This document shows, one piece after another, positions 41,301-56,300 of a stretch of 64,000 bases of DNA (its first letter is position 1; each line of letters begins with the position of its first letter). The position numbers and the translations under genes were made by a program. The DNA is from Smittia aterrima. Lineage: Eukaryota > Arthropoda > Insecta > Diptera > Chironomidae. The DNA lies in NCBI GenBank assembly GCA_033063855.1, contig CP093830.1:7130854-7194853 (forward strand). Direction: 5' to 3'. The notes beneath the pieces were generated by a model, which worked only from the letters and a program-made list of their open reading frames with translations, did no database searches and was not told where the DNA came from.

Positions 41301-44300
41301 TCTTATTGACTTTTACGACGACGGAAAGAAATGAATAAAATTAAATTTAAATTTGAAAGTTTTACTTTGTCGTTTCGCAGGGATTTGCTTCTTTTACATA
41401 AGAGAGAGAGAGAGGGCCAGTCAGGAATTCTCTGCTCGACAGGCGACAGAGGGAGAATTCCATTCTCAGCCCTAAAATGGTTTAACATTTTTTATATAAT
41501 CTTTCAATTTAAAAGGCATTAGGCGATGCCCTTCTCATGTCACATTCCCGATATCTCTCAAGCTGAAGTGCATAAATGTCAAACGAGCACTTTCCTGGTG
41601 GCAGAAACATTTTCCCTCATAAATGTAAAACTAGTTGGAAAGTCACTGCCAAAGGCGATTTTCTCTCCTCCGACAAACGATTCCTGAGTGCACTTGCAAA
41701 TTGCAAACTCAATCGTTCGGTTTACGGTGAATTGATCTCGAGTTTTCGATTTGGGAATGAACGTCAAGTCTTGTAGCAATTACTTTTCCTTTCATGAAGA
41801 ATCCACGTCTCGGTGAGAGTTTATTAGCCACACATGTGCCAAGTTGATCCGAAAAAGGATTGGAAACATAGACACAATGATAAATTAACTGCTGGGATGT
41901 GGCAAGATGAGTCTCAAAGGCAAATTCAATTTGCAGCAGTAAATTGTTGAGCATGCGGGACATTGCAATCACATTCTCCAAACGTCAAAGAGTTAAAGAA
42001 CTTGCAATTGGCAACGAAACGAGAATCTCGTTTACTCTGAACGACTAACGTCGTCCATTAGAATAATTAAAATCTTTGTCATTTGTGTCGTCTCTTGACA
42101 TGAAATGTTTTTCATGCTCGTTTGCTTTTGTTCTCGAAGAATCTTCATGTGTCGTTTCTATGTCTCCCAGGCACTTCAGCACAGTGGAAAGTCAAACAAA
42201 TTGATTCCATATTGATAGCATGACCCGACCATCATAATTAACATTGCTATCGCATGTCCGAATGCAATAACAGTCGTCGAAATGCTAAACGAGATGGGAG
42301 AGAGAATCATAAAAGATGATTTCGATTCTGTCTCTGTCCGCACAATCGGGGCACTTACATTCTCATCAATTCAATTGCTTCTCATTAAATTGCTAGTTCC
42401 TTCTTCGCGCGAGCTTCTTTTTTTATGTATGCAATTTTGAAACGAATGTTTGCCTTTATTCGTTGTACATGCTTCGCTATTTTAATGGACAACTTGCTGC
42501 ATTTACCCGTCAGAGTGAGTGATTGACTAGAAAATTCCTCCTGTTTCGAAATGACGATAAGACACGCATCTTGCGAATTACGAGTAGTTGTTCCCTTCAA
42601 TCGTTACGGGCCGTGCTTCATCAAAATTGATGTTTTGTTGATAACAAAAAATAAAAGAAAGAGATTCACTTTGCTACCCTCCCCTCGTCTCATATCAATT
42701 CGATGAAACAACATTGACATCAACAGAAAAGCAAACAAGACAAGATATAAATTCGTAAAATGAAATTGTTCGAAAAAGTAATGAATATATGATGGAGATG
42801 GATTTTTTATCGAAGGAAGGGTCGATGCGCATCGTTTCACTTGCCAAAGCAACATCGTCGTCATCTTCCAATTTGTTTTAATTATTACATCGAATGAAAG
42901 TCTTTCCTCGAAAGGAGGAGTTCAGGGATTACGTGACGGGAAAAGTAAAGGAATTTAGAATTCTCTTGTGACTCTTCATTAAACTTCAAACACGTCATCA
43001 TCGAACGATCCCTAGTCAGCTTTTTATGGATCAACGACTGCAGACTTGCCGCTCGATATCGCAAGCCGGCAATGTAATTATTTAAAGCGAGTATTTATTT
43101 TCCTTCTCGTCTACTCGTTCTCCCTAATCGTTGATTCATAACATCACTGTTGTTAAATTATCCTTTTGGGAAATAAAATATATTCTCGATGCAATCGAGG
43201 AACGAACAAAAAACCTTTATCGACGTTTTATTGTATTTGATTGTGATTTACTTTCACAAATTTCTCGTTTGCATGATTTCTTTACTCTTTTCCAAAGGGA
43301 CGACCCTTTCAGACGAGATCTTTCATTAGAAACGGATGATTCACAAAATGAAAAGTTTTCCGTGAATGGATTGACAAATTGAGGATTAAAATAATTTTCT
43401 GGTGGATCCGAGATTGGATAAGTTTATATACTCCATTCAAAGTTTTCTTTGAATTTGAATGCAAATTAAATCGCAATGAAACCTTTCATTTTGTTTCTCA
43501 TGTAACTCTCATTGTTCGATTCGGATGCGAAGCCATAAAAAAGAAGTTTCCATGTTGAATGAGAATTGAAAAAAAATAAAATAAAAGAAACCTAAACAAA
43601 TGACGACGCGTTTATTCATCGCTCAAACACTTTGAGCTGTTGAAACCAAAGACCTTTTCAAATGACACGTTTTAATGAAAGCAAACATTAAGCAGCCGGC
43701 AAAGAAAGGCGTGGTCTCCGGTAGATGGGCTCGAGGCTTCATTATTAAATAATTTATCCGTTTTCCACGTCGACAACGCTTTAAAACGCTTTAGCTTCCC
43801 AACGAGCAGCTTTAATTCCTCTCACAATACAAAAGTATTAGCTAGCGTAATTTCCTATTGATTACACAATTTTCCATATCGATATAAGCGATAGAAATAA
43901 ATATTTACGATATCATTATTAGATTCTAATATATGTTGTTAAAGGCATACAATTGAAGCCATTCCGGGTGCGGTGGTAAGAGAGACAGAGACAGAGAAAG
44001 AGAATAAAAGCCTTCGTAATAATAACAAAGCACAAAATTGATAATACGAAACCAATTCATTTTCACGCCCAATAATAAGGAACATAGAAAGTCTCTCTCT
44101 CTACACATTGTATTGCTGTGATCGGCGAGCAAATTTATTCGACATCCGAGGGAGGATAACATGGAAGTAATTGAATTAATTGAACATGTTGTAAATTTGG
44201 TTGGAAATTCAATGGCGCCAGAGCTGAAAGTCTCTTTCTCCTGCGTGGCCGGACTTAATTTTCCATTTGTTCGTTTCTGTGTCCTCGAGTCGAGACTTTT

Positions 44301-47300
44301 GATTTTACAATTGTAAAATTTCCTTGTCAAATGAAATATTTGAAAACAATTCCAGCTTTTCATTTCAAAGGGAAACGCTTGAGAAAGTTTTAATTTTCGG
44401 TTAGAAACATTCGTCATGTTGTTAATTTTCTGGTGAATTCAAACGTCAATTGCTACTGCTATGCAGATGAACAGACGATTTGTAAGGATTCATAGCCCTG
44501 ACGACGACCATCAAATGACAAAGGAAAACTTTTAGATTTTTTTTGTTGTGCTTAGTCGATGTCATGCTGTTCAATCGGAGAATTTTTCGCTCTATGAGCA
44601 ATTCTCGAGCTGAGCCTGCTTTGTGTTTATTAAAACTTCCTGTAACGAATACCCCCAGGAACTTCCAGCAACAATGGCACTCAATCCTCTTTTAATAGGA
44701 CAAAAATTTTACGAGGACATTTTTTTGTTTGTTCGTTTTAGCTGAAAAATGTTAGAGAGGGCGAAGGCTTTTTTTTTTGCTAGCGTTGATCGACATCCCG
44801 CTGCGTTTATTTATTCAATGCCAATAATTGCAGCTATTTGAATGTCGATTCTCCGAACAAAGAGTAAAATACTTCGTCGTTATTTCATTCGATGATGTGA
44901 GTTCGTTTGAGTTAGTAATTGGTAAACGAAAAATCGAAATTAAGAAATTCTTCAAGTTTACTTAACGAGAAACAGAAACTTCTTCAAAGAAAACAAAAAG
45001 GCTTTCAATCGAATTCCAGACGAATTGATAGGAAAGCTCAAGAGCGTCGTAGAAGAAGTTGAAGCAATCTTCTTTCAAATTTACGGAAAAGTCTTTCGAA
45101 ATCTTTTAAAGCCTAGGAACGTTGACAACGCTTGGGGATTTTACTTTAAGCTAAAGCTCTCTCTCAAAGTTGAAACGAGCATCGTTCGTATTAATGTGAA
45201 ATTTTGGCTTCTGTTGGCCTCAGTCAGCGATAAACAATTTTGAGAAGCTTCATGGATCAATCGCGTGAATCGATAGAAAATAAATTGACGTGTAATCTTC
45301 TCCGCTGTTTCTCTCTAATCCCCAACTCGTTCAAGGTTCTCCGTCGCCGCTTCCCAATCCGAAATTAAAATACTTTTATGTGATATGAAAAATGTCATAA
45401 CAATTTTCGCTGATCGTAAATTTAACAATCATCATTTTACTTCCCGCTCGCTGAGTGAAAGAACGTCAGATGGAAACACATATCCGCTCGAGTAGATCTA
45501 AAAATAAGTCTTCGTTTTGATGTTTGTCAGATGCTTAGGATATTTTCACTCGTATATGTGTTTTTCAATTAAATTTTATGACAATTTTTCCTCATCTCTT
45601 GCCATATATGTTGTGATACATAAACACAGTGCACAGTAAATGTTATCAGAGGCGACCGTTTTATGCTCGGTAAGGGAAACGCGCGCTTGAGTTTCTATTG
45701 TTTAACAGCGAAGAAGAATCGAATAAAAAGCTTTTTTAAACCCATTTCTCGTTCTCTATCTTCGCTCGTTGTTGAGGGAGAGAAAAATAACATTGCAACG
45801 AAATAAAATTCGATTTCGGCGAAGAAAAATAAAAATTGTTGTTAAACTTCATCGGTATTTGAAACGAATAAAAGAAAGAGCGAGCAATGGAGTGGGAGAA
45901 TAAGAAAACTCATAACCTAAAAAAATGTGAAAAGCAGCGGAAATAAAAAGTTTAGCCATAAAAATCTCCTCGAAAAGAATTCTTTATTCGCCTCACTCGC
46001 ACTTGTGAGGCTTTAAACAAAGCTTTATCGGTTGAAATATCCTTCGAAAGAAATAGAAAATAAAATTGCGTGTGTGTGTGAAGTTTATGAACCTCTGAAC
46101 ATCCGATTACGTGAAGTGTGCGGTCTTCAATGGTTTTCCTTGTTCAACATAACCAGCAGCAGCCGGAATAGTTCTGCCTATTGTGAATGTGTTGAAAAGG
46201 GAAATAATAATCCAAGGGAAAAGTAATCGGCTCACAGAATCTGAGTTTTGAAACACTTCGGCCATTGCTCGTAAAAGGTTCGACATGGCTTTAAGTTATC
46301 GCGAGTTTCAGAATTTTAATTTTTTTTTTCTTATTCAATCTTGATCATTGAACGATGACGGAAGGAGCTTTATAAAAGGTTTGTTTTCATTCAGCAAACA
46401 ATCTCTCGACTCGTCTTTAAAGAGCGAGGTTCCAACTTCTTCACATCCGCCATGCTTCATAAAATTCTGAAATTTTCTTTTTTGCTCGTTTTCCTGTCTG
46501 CCATGAAGAACCTAACGATAGAGAAAGAGTTTGAACATGTTCTTCCATAGTTTTTTGTTTCTCAAGCGTAGTTAATGTGAGCGTCTCTTTGTGTCTTTAT
46601 TTCTCTGGCTCGAAAGCAGCGGGAAAGTTTTAATATTTGTTAGACAACGCGTGGGAAAATCTATAAAAATGGTGGGCAGACTTATACGACTCAATGTGAT
46701 AAACATGAAGAAGCTTAAAGCTTTTTTTCCGAGCGAAGTGAAATCAGAGAAATTCTTTACCCAAGGTTTTATCTTAATCGAGTTAAGTTCGAAGCACTTT
46801 AAGTGCTTTTGAAGGTAAATTAAAGAGTCGACGCCCTCGCCATTAGCTCTTGACATTAGTGACGATAAAATGTCACGCAGGCAGACAAAAATAATAAAAT
46901 TTTTGATGTTCTGGAAGCTTGAAAATATCAAGCGTTCGGTGGAGAATTTATTTTAATTTATTTCCTTCGCCACAATCAAGTCAAGTCTCCAATATTGAAT
47001 AAATTCTTACTCTCTCGAAGAAAAAAAAAAGCCTCAAATGCCTCGACTCAATCATCGTTCTCCATCAATTCACAACAGTTTTATGGCAAAATGATTTCCT
47101 TCACTTCCTTTTCAACGCTATCCTGGTTTCATATTAACAGCAAATCAATAAATCCGCTGCTAATAAATTCAGATTCAATAAGTGAAAAAGCAGAATCGTG
47201 TTAATGAAGAAAATCATTTTTCATTTTCCACTTTTCGTATCAAGCAAAGAAGAAGGAAACGAAGTTGTAAAAACAAGCGGAAAGTTGAACTAAAATTGAA

Positions 47301-50300
47301 TCAAGGGAGATGGAGGGCGAAAGCTGGAACATCTGTTTTTATTCGTTGGATCTCGTTGCCTGTTTTTTATTGATTTGGGATCAGGCTCTTAAACGACGCT
47401 CTTTTCTACTTCTTTGCCCTACATCATCACTTTTTTTCTGCTGGTGCCAAGAAGAACGACACGACACTCCATCGACGGTCATTCATCACACGCTGCGGAA
47501 AATATTTTCTTTTATTGATTCACTCAACGGGAAAAGCGTTTTTTTACGAGGAAAGAGGAAAATTTATTGATTCTGATGTTGGTGAAAATATTTATTTACG
47601 ATGATGGAGTGGACGAGGATCTCTTTATTGGATGTCCCGTTCAATTAGTTTAAATCTTAAAGCTAACTCAAGCTTTTGAATGGAGACCCATAATCCGAAT
47701 GAAGCCAACAAAATCAACACGCGAGAGGCAATTTCCATTTTGGCGGCATTTTTCCGAGGTATTTATATTTGAATACTCAAACATTTTTCATCTCTTCATC
47801 CGCCGAAAATTCTCCGAGCTTTGAATAATATTTGAATAAATATATAAATTTAAATAAGCGCTGTTGCTGAGAGACGAGGATGGGCCCGCGTGAAATATAA
47901 ATAAACTGACAAAAATCCCACGAAAAAGGAATTGAATAAAAGAAAATGATGCAATTGAGAGAAGTTGAGACGCTGAGCTTGTGAAATCAATTCGAGAAGC
48001 TCTGCGACTCAATCAAATTTACTTTCGCTTCTCGATGTCGCGAGTTGCTCCTCTTGATTAAATTTTCTTATCATCGTCTTGTCCCAAGTTTCTCTTTTAT
48101 TTTAAATACTCGAGAGAAATTAGCTGAACATTTTTCTCGAGCTCGGAGTGTCTTGATTAAGTCGTTGCGTTTAATTCACGTCGCTGAATAGTTGAAACAT
48201 CTTAGCGACCGCCAAGAGTAACTCAACGAACCGCTGGAAAATGGAAAAGGAAAAGAAAAAGAAAATATTAATTCCAAACGACTATTAAAAGCTCTCGAAA
48301 AATTAAGCATTCCTCTTCTGACAGTATTAAATGGAATTAAGCGTCGTCGTTTTATCGGCCGAAAGAGTAATAGCGAATTTCCATTGCCTTCATACATAAT
48401 AGGCAGTTAAACGCCCTCGCTAAGTCTCCTTCGTCATAAATTACTCAAAAAGCAATTAAACGGAAACTTGGATCGTAAATTTTTTGTTCGAGTGGATTTT
48501 GCTTTAAAATTTAAAAAGTTGTGAGAAGTCGTCAAAGTCTCGCATCGACCGATAAAATTGAAAGCATTCAAAATTTGATTTGAACAATTTTTTCTCTCTT
48601 TTCGATTTTTATTGAGGTCTACGTCGAAGGGTTGAGCGTGTTTTAATGATCCACCTCTGTAGGAGGAAGGAAAAGGAAAAGTTGTAAAGATAGCAGAAGA
48701 TCTGAATTTATTATCGCATCTCAGTTTCCTTCACAAATTAATTGAAAAATATTGCGAAACGCCGAAGCGTAAAGTTCGACTTGATAAATTAAATTATCGG
48801 TGGTGAGAAAGACGCGAGGCGGTTGCGAGATTGCTGTGGCCATAAATAAATGAAGAAAATCTTCAATAATTTATGGTGAAACCTAAAACAAGCGATCGCT
48901 GAAAAGTGAGAGCATAAATTTTTAAATTTCACTCAACCGCGAACCAAACTCTTCTTATCTCGCGAATGCTTTTAAAGTTTCTTGTTCTTTTAATGTTTTC
49001 TCTTCTCGCGATTCTTGCGCGTTTGCTCGTTGAAAAGCCATTTTGCCATTAAGCTATAAAATTTGTATTATTGACATCACGAAAGTTATGTGCGTGAGCG
49101 TGGGGGATGAAGCAGGTGCTCGATGCAGAATCTCGAAGTAGAATCGATGCTTTCCCTTTTACACTCTGCTTGAGAGAAGAAAAACTGTTTATTGAGAGAC
49201 TTTACATCGCCTCCTTCCGCCGCCAATAAAGTAACCTCCCGCCAGTAAATTATTACTCTTGAAGCTGCTTGTGTTCATCATAAGCCATTATCATTTCGCG
49301 AGTTTCTCGTTTTTTCTCTCGCCATTTCCATCGTTTGGTGTTTTTAATGTTTGTTAGGAAAGAACAACAAAGTTATGAAAGGAGAATAAAAAGTTGGTTC
49401 AAGGCGCGTATCAGAGAAGAAAAAATTAAATTTATTTCATCCATTAGCTTAAGTAAACACCTCGAAAATCACTTTGAAGCAGCGTCGCTGCTGCCTGGGG
49501 CTGCTTTCATTTCGTTCTGGTTCCTCGACGCTACGAACAAACATGGATCATCGTTATAAAATCTATTATAATGTCACACTTTTGCACATCGCGCACTCCA
49601 TCTCGCCACGCAATTTATATTTATGCTTTTTAGCTCGTCGAATATTTTTATGAGTTTCCCATGCTGCACGACGAGAGTAAGTAAAGGGGGCTCGTGAGAT
49701 GAGATCAATAAAAGGAGCAGGGAGAGATGTCAATTTTTATACTTAAAAGAAAGGGAAAACAACAAAACTCGTCGTCGTATATCAAAAGTGGCACATTATG
49801 TCGCAAGATGGGAACATAAATTTTGTAGCGACGAAACGAGATGTAAATTATAAACATATTGCTTTATTATTTGAAAATATATTCTCGTTCGACCATATGT
49901 TACTCTGCTCCTTTCTCGTGTCACTTAACGACAGCAAAGCAAAGTCATTCGACTGCAAATGATGATGGAGCTTTGCTCTTTCTCATGACGAACCTTTTAA
50001 TTTGCCTCCTTCCTTTCACCCCATGCATTCATTACGATTGAGTTGGTAAATTAAGATTTAAGTGATGAACAAACATTTACTCTTATGCTTCAACTGCAAC
50101 TTCTGGTCTGAAGTGTAAACAAAACGTTTTACTGAAAACTGTTTTCAATCTCGTTCTTGTGCTATTAACAATTGAAATCAATAGATTTGCAAGCACTGAA
50201 GCTTCAACAATCGAAATCAACTCGGTAACTAGTTTTACGTTTTAGAAATCCTCTCGTGGATTTGAAAGGCTTTGCGTAACTCCACAACAAGAATTGAAAG

Positions 50301-53300
50301 TTGATGAAGAAACTCACTCGAAAAGCGTCATAAAAGTGTTTTTCCTGAGCGCTAAGAACATGAGAAGACGACGAATGAGGAAAGCACATTAAGTTGTTTA
50401 TTTTCATTGCTTTTCGTTATATGGATTCGTTTTATGTTTCATTAAATATCACATAAATAATGTAGAAGAAAAGTGTGTTCGAACCACGCGTCTCTTTATC
50501 GAGTGAATTAACGTTCAATAAAACAAGCTTAAAGGTTGCTGGAGCCGACGGAAGTGAAATGAACGCGGAGAGCTGAGTTGATCTAGCTTGAAATTTTGAG
50601 AATAACTCATCTCGTTTCAATTCGATGCATAAACAGAAACAACTCGCAATTTATCTTCGAACGCGGCGAGTTTGTGAAGGCAAATTTCATAAATTTCGTT
50701 CGGGCTTGGCCTTCAAAGTTTCTCATGCAAATAAAGAAAAATTAAGTGGAAGCTTGTGGTTGGATTCAGCGGTCGCATTTTGGGTTAGCAAGTCTTATCA
50801 TTGTACGACGTTCCCCTGCAGAGAGAAATAATATTCGGGAAAAAGGATCAGCAGAGACTTAATTTATGTCTTGGGTCTCTTGCCTTTAAAGAAAAAGATT
50901 TGTTTTGTTTCCGAGAGAGAACTTTTCTTTTCCTTCCAAACAAACAAAAAATCTTTAAAGTTTCTGTCTCTCTTCTTCTTTTTTTTATCGGGAATTCTTC
51001 AACATTTGAATCTTATCGAGGAGAAGAGAAAAAAAAACTCTTTCCATCCTTATCATTAATTTAATCTGCTATCGAGAACCTCCGAATGCAAATGCTCACG
51101 CCTTGCTTTTCACACAATAAAAATTGATAAGGAAAAAAGCTTGGGAAACATATGCAAAGCGTTCACTTGCTGTGCTCATGCTTCAACCCCATCTCGACGC
51201 TGTTGCCATTTGAAGGAATCATTTACATTTCATATTATTGCAAACTTTATTTTATGAAGATGACTATCGGAGTAATGCGATGTGTTGCTGAAGCTTCGTT
51301 TTATGTTGACATTTGGAGACGGAAAAAAATATGAGAAAGAGGGAAAATGTGTGAGATGATGCTGTTTTGTGTCTGATTCTAATCTCGATAACAGTCGCTT
51401 GAGTTTCCCTAAGCATCGACAAACCTTTTTTCTTTCGTTTGGTGAAAAGCTTTAAAAGGAAAAAAAATGATTCAAATGGTAACCTTCCACCACGTTACAG
51501 CATGGGAATTCTCATAAAATTATTTATTTATTAATTTCTATTGAATCCTGTCGTCTGTGAATTTGTCTGAGCTTGGCAGCCATATAAAAAGTTTACGCAA
51601 TTAAATTTGTCTGGAAGTCCTTGAGCGTGAATTTGCAACGGAAAAACATTTTGCGAATGAAGTCATGTGAAAGACTTTCCCACAAAGAGAGTAAGAGCAA
51701 GTCAAACGAAGGGAAAAAAAACGAGGCGAAGGAAGTTGTCAAACTTGATATCTCTACAAGCGTAAAATAAAATTGTCAAATTTATCATTTGTCTCGTGAG
51801 TAAAAAAGTCTTTTGTCTTCTCATGACTTTGAGAATTTCCATTTAAAACAAATTCAGTGGCGGAATCGATGTGAGGCGCTCAAAGGCAAATTTATTCACA
51901 TAAAACATCTCTCGAAGCCAAATCAATAAATTCCAATTTATTCGACATGAAATTTATTTACTTACTGGATTTTCTTTAACATGAAAGTTTCGAAGAAATT
52001 TATGATTGAAGCATTTCGGTCGTTAAGAGTTCAAAGTGAAAATTTTGTCTTACGAATCTCTTTGCGAATTTAAACTTCGACAACATCTGTCCAACAGTTT
52101 AGTTAAGATGTTTGCAGTTTGCACTCGAAAAATGTTTCTCAAAGTCAATTAAGCTTAAAGTTTTCCAATGAAATCCATTTCCCAACCATTAGCTTTCTAT
52201 TTTCTTTCTAAGTTAAATTTATTTTAGACAAAAAAACACTCAAAGAAAAATATTTATTGTCCATTACGAGAGAAATATGAAAGTTCGAAGAATTTTATAT
52301 TCCGAGAAGTTGTTTTTAATTTATTGAGAGCGAGCTGCTGAATACGCTATGAAATCCACTTAACTTTCCTGAAGACTTTTCATTTTTGAGGTTCTCCTCC
52401 CGTGGAAAGGAAGGAGAACGGTGTTTCAGAGTGATTTACAGCGGGAGAGCTCCACGTTTTACGGTTATCAAGAAGTTCAACGAAACTTCGCCCTAAGAGC
52501 CAAGCAAACACACATAGAGCTCAAATTAGGAGGAAAGAAAAACTTTTCTCCCCAGCCAGAGTATCGCCGCGTGAAAGTTTTGCCTTTCCGCTTTGCCTTC
52601 CGTCTTTCCTCGCTGCCGTAAGTGTAAATCCTCTGAAATATCTTCAAGGATTAGCTTTTTAAAAGTCACTCTACTTCTTCTTGCTCTTTTTTCCTTTTCT
52701 CTATTTCATTGGGAAGATGTACAGCACTTTCCGTTGAATGGCCATCAAGATGGGAAGTTTCCCTCTCACTCTCTCGTGTTTCGTCTTCTTTGCCTCATCA
52801 CGTAGAAGACGTCGATAGACTTTCTATTCCACTACCCCCGAAATTCTCTCTCCTTCCTTCACCTAATTTTTCCAGGAGAAGCAAGCATCGTAGAGAGGAT
52901 ATAAGGATTACGTGACTTTTCATCTTTTCGCTTTACGCTTCTTCACTTTGACGCCGTTCGAGTGGAGTTTTTCTTCTCCACTTTACATTCATCAATTGCG
53001 TTTGAAATCTCGACAGCACGCACTTTCATCGGAGGGAAATTTGGGTAAACAACATTTATGAAGATTTTCTTAATGAATTTGTTGAAGCTTAAGGGAAAGA
53101 TTTTCGGAAATTGCCGAAGCGATGAGAACATTTAAATGCGAAGCTTGGAATTTTACCAAAGATTGCCGACAAGCAGAGAGGCTATCGAAATCCCCTCAAA
53201 CTCCAATCGATTCAAATAAACAAAAGCTCGAGAATCCTCTTCTAACATCGAACGGTAAGCCAATACTTTCCGTTCAACGAACTTGTTCTAATATCTTAAT

Positions 53301-56300
53301 GATGATAAACAATCTCCTTTCCGCTTCGTCTTGAGAAAAGTTTTTCCTTCTCGAGATAATTGCAATTAATTTCGCGTGCTCTCATTCAGATATCGATGAG
53401 AAAGATGAGCAATTTCGCGTGGAAGATCACCGGCTGATTGCTCCTTAGTTTGAAGTTTCCTTCGATGAGAAAGTTTGCTAATTGTTCGCTAGATGATTAC
53501 AGAAGTCTCAGGTGATGATGCGGAAGATGAAAATTGATGGAAACTTTCCACTTCTCTCACTCGCAGTTCATATTTAGCCACAAGGCGATTATGGTAATGA
53601 TGTGCAATTCATAAAGTTCTTATCAACCGCAACAGCCCAAAGTGCAATTAATCAAAACGCGGCGCTTAGAGTCTAAGTGCACTCAAATTACTCATAACAC
53701 ATTTTCCCCTCTTGATTCGAGGGCGGAAAAACGCTGCAAATGATTCGTTTCTCTCCATATTCTGAATCATTAAACTTCTTTCTTCGCTCTTATAAATTCA
53801 TAATGCTCGTCGAGCTATGAAAATAGTCATTATCATCATCATTATTATATTCTATTATTGTTTGGTTTTGTTCTGTCACTGACACAGCCCGACGATCGCC
53901 AATACAACAAAAACGAGTTTGATGGGAGAGCAGAGCTGTTGACCCAACTGTTAGCTTTTCTAAAACTTCGGCCGATTGAGGGTGCAAGACAAGAAAAATT
54001 ACTTACAATTATTGTTCGTTTATTCTCTGTCGATTGTCGCCATTAAGCGTTAAGCGTTGTAATTTGTCGACGAAATATGTGAGCGTGTCTCAGTGAAGTA
54101 ATAACGAACGATAATTGGGAATGGAAAGAAATTAATCAAAAAAGAATTTCTTAAGAAATTTGCGAATTAGATTTATAAATAAAAAAAAACCTTTTAAAAC
54201 GATTTCCTTGGAGACATGAAAGAAAATTGATTTATTTTAAAAAAATATTTTTCAAAGTAACAGTCAGTGCCGTCTTTCAACACAATCGTCAAACCCTCGC
54301 TTAACAAATTCAAAGGGAAGAAAAATCAATTATTAATCTCCCAACACGCATTCAAACATTAAAACGAGATTAGAAGGAAAATGCAATAAAAGTCTAATGA
54401 TAGAAACTTATCTGGCGAAAGAGAATTTTCCGCCAACAGCTTCCTCAGCATAACAGCGATTTCTCATTAAAATCCATTAATTATTATTTCTGACGTAAAG
54501 CAAATGGAAATTGATTTTCCTTATTAAATAGGATTTCCCTTCGACTTTAGCTTTATTGCATTAAACGTGAAAGAAGTCAGGCGTACGCATTGGGGGAGGA
54601 AGTTAGCGGTATAATGAACCTTTCTTTTACTTCGTCCGATGGTCGATGACAAGGCAAAAAAAAAAGAGAATTTCCATTGCTAATGAATTTAGTTTTTGAT
54701 GAAGTGCATGGAACGTTCAGATCGCTGAGGTCTCCACCCTTCGTGTTTAGATTATTTCTAGTTCCTTTTCCTCTCGACTCGCTTTTCAAGTTTGATGGAT
54801 TTTGACATTGAGTGGAATTTTTTTGCGTAATAATCTGTCTCTCTCGTCACGCCACGTCACTGTCATCATCAAGTTTGATAATTAAAACTACAAAAATAGA
54901 AAGAAGTCTTTGTAAATAAGTCCCAATTATCTTCTCAGCATGTCAAGCCATCGACTTATCACCAAACTTAACACTTAGAATTAACAATAAACTTTAATCA
55001 TCTTCCTTCGCTTGAAAGATTCCCAATTAAACCTCGACAAACATCCACACATCTCTTGGTTATAATGAATTGACATAAATCAAAACAACAAACATTCAAT
55101 GAACAGTCATGCATGAGTTTGGTATCATCCTTTGGTCGTATCGCAAGCGATAATCAGATAAATTAGCTTTAATTATGAAAGATGTAAGCGGAGATAAGAG
55201 CCCTAAACACCAATAATTATCCGAACTTGTGATGATAATCATAAGGAGGCGATATGATTACGATTCCTTCATCGTCATTAACGTAAACTCCGATTCTCCT
55301 TCTTCTCATCCTGTTGCTTTCACTCAGAAAATTGCGAAGGAAGCGATAAAGGTCAAAAGTTTGAGTGCCGAGCATCATTAGCAGCAGGTTAAATTTGCGG
55401 AGTAAACATTGACACAGGAATTAGATGAAATTGAAATTTCCGGGACGTAGACAAGCGATGATAAAGATCTCGTTAATTATTGATGAAAGATTCTATTGGA
55501 GATTGAGAAAGTGCTTCGAGGAGTTTGAGATTTAATCACTGACATAATTTTCATTTCCACGAACGCTTAGAGAAGCTTAATCGAGTCTTACGATAACAAC
55601 GTCGTGTTAGAAAGAAAGAAACGGCTCATGAACCACATCTTAAGTCGTTATCATTAGAATAAAAGTGCGAGAAACAAAGTTGAGCACTGTGCCAGAGATT
55701 GTTGTTCATATTGCTCAATTAAAATTAAGGAAATTGTTTCACGTTATCATGAAGCTTCATACGAGGATGTTCTCAGACAATGACGAAGTTAATTTTCTTC
55801 TTAAAGCGGTTTAAAGTTATTTCCGTCTAACTCGAGAAGAGAATTTAAATTTCAGATAAAAGAAAACTCGAATGTGCATGAGGCAAATATTATGTTGTGG
55901 CTTTCATATTAACATGTGAAAAGTTGTTTGTTTATTTTGAGAGTCGAGAAAATCTTCTTTTCACAACTGCGAGCCAAAAAAATAAGAAACTTCCTTGTTG
56001 CTTATTTATGTTTATTGAGTGTCTTACTCAAAAGAAAGTTTCGCTTTAAATCTTTTCTCGATCAATTTCACTTTGAACGGTCGAGAGGAAAATTAAGGCC
56101 ATCGAAGGAGATAAAACACTTTTCTTTGCTCAAGATTTCTAAATCTTTTTAATTAATTCTTCGCTCCATCGCCTTTGGGTATTTTTCTCTCTTTCTTCGC
56201 AGTGTTATTTTCGGTTTGATGAGATTAAAAAGTGAAAAGAATCCAAAGAGAAAACGCCCGCCCACCCAATCCACAAGCTAAATGAGTTTGAATCATAATT

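Noticed and set aside
43926..44417. 163-codon minus-strand frame, the longest in the large intron
   Set aside because: No domain or consistent protein character; its C-terminal SLSLSLS run is the translation of a GA-rich tract. A nested gene is not supported.
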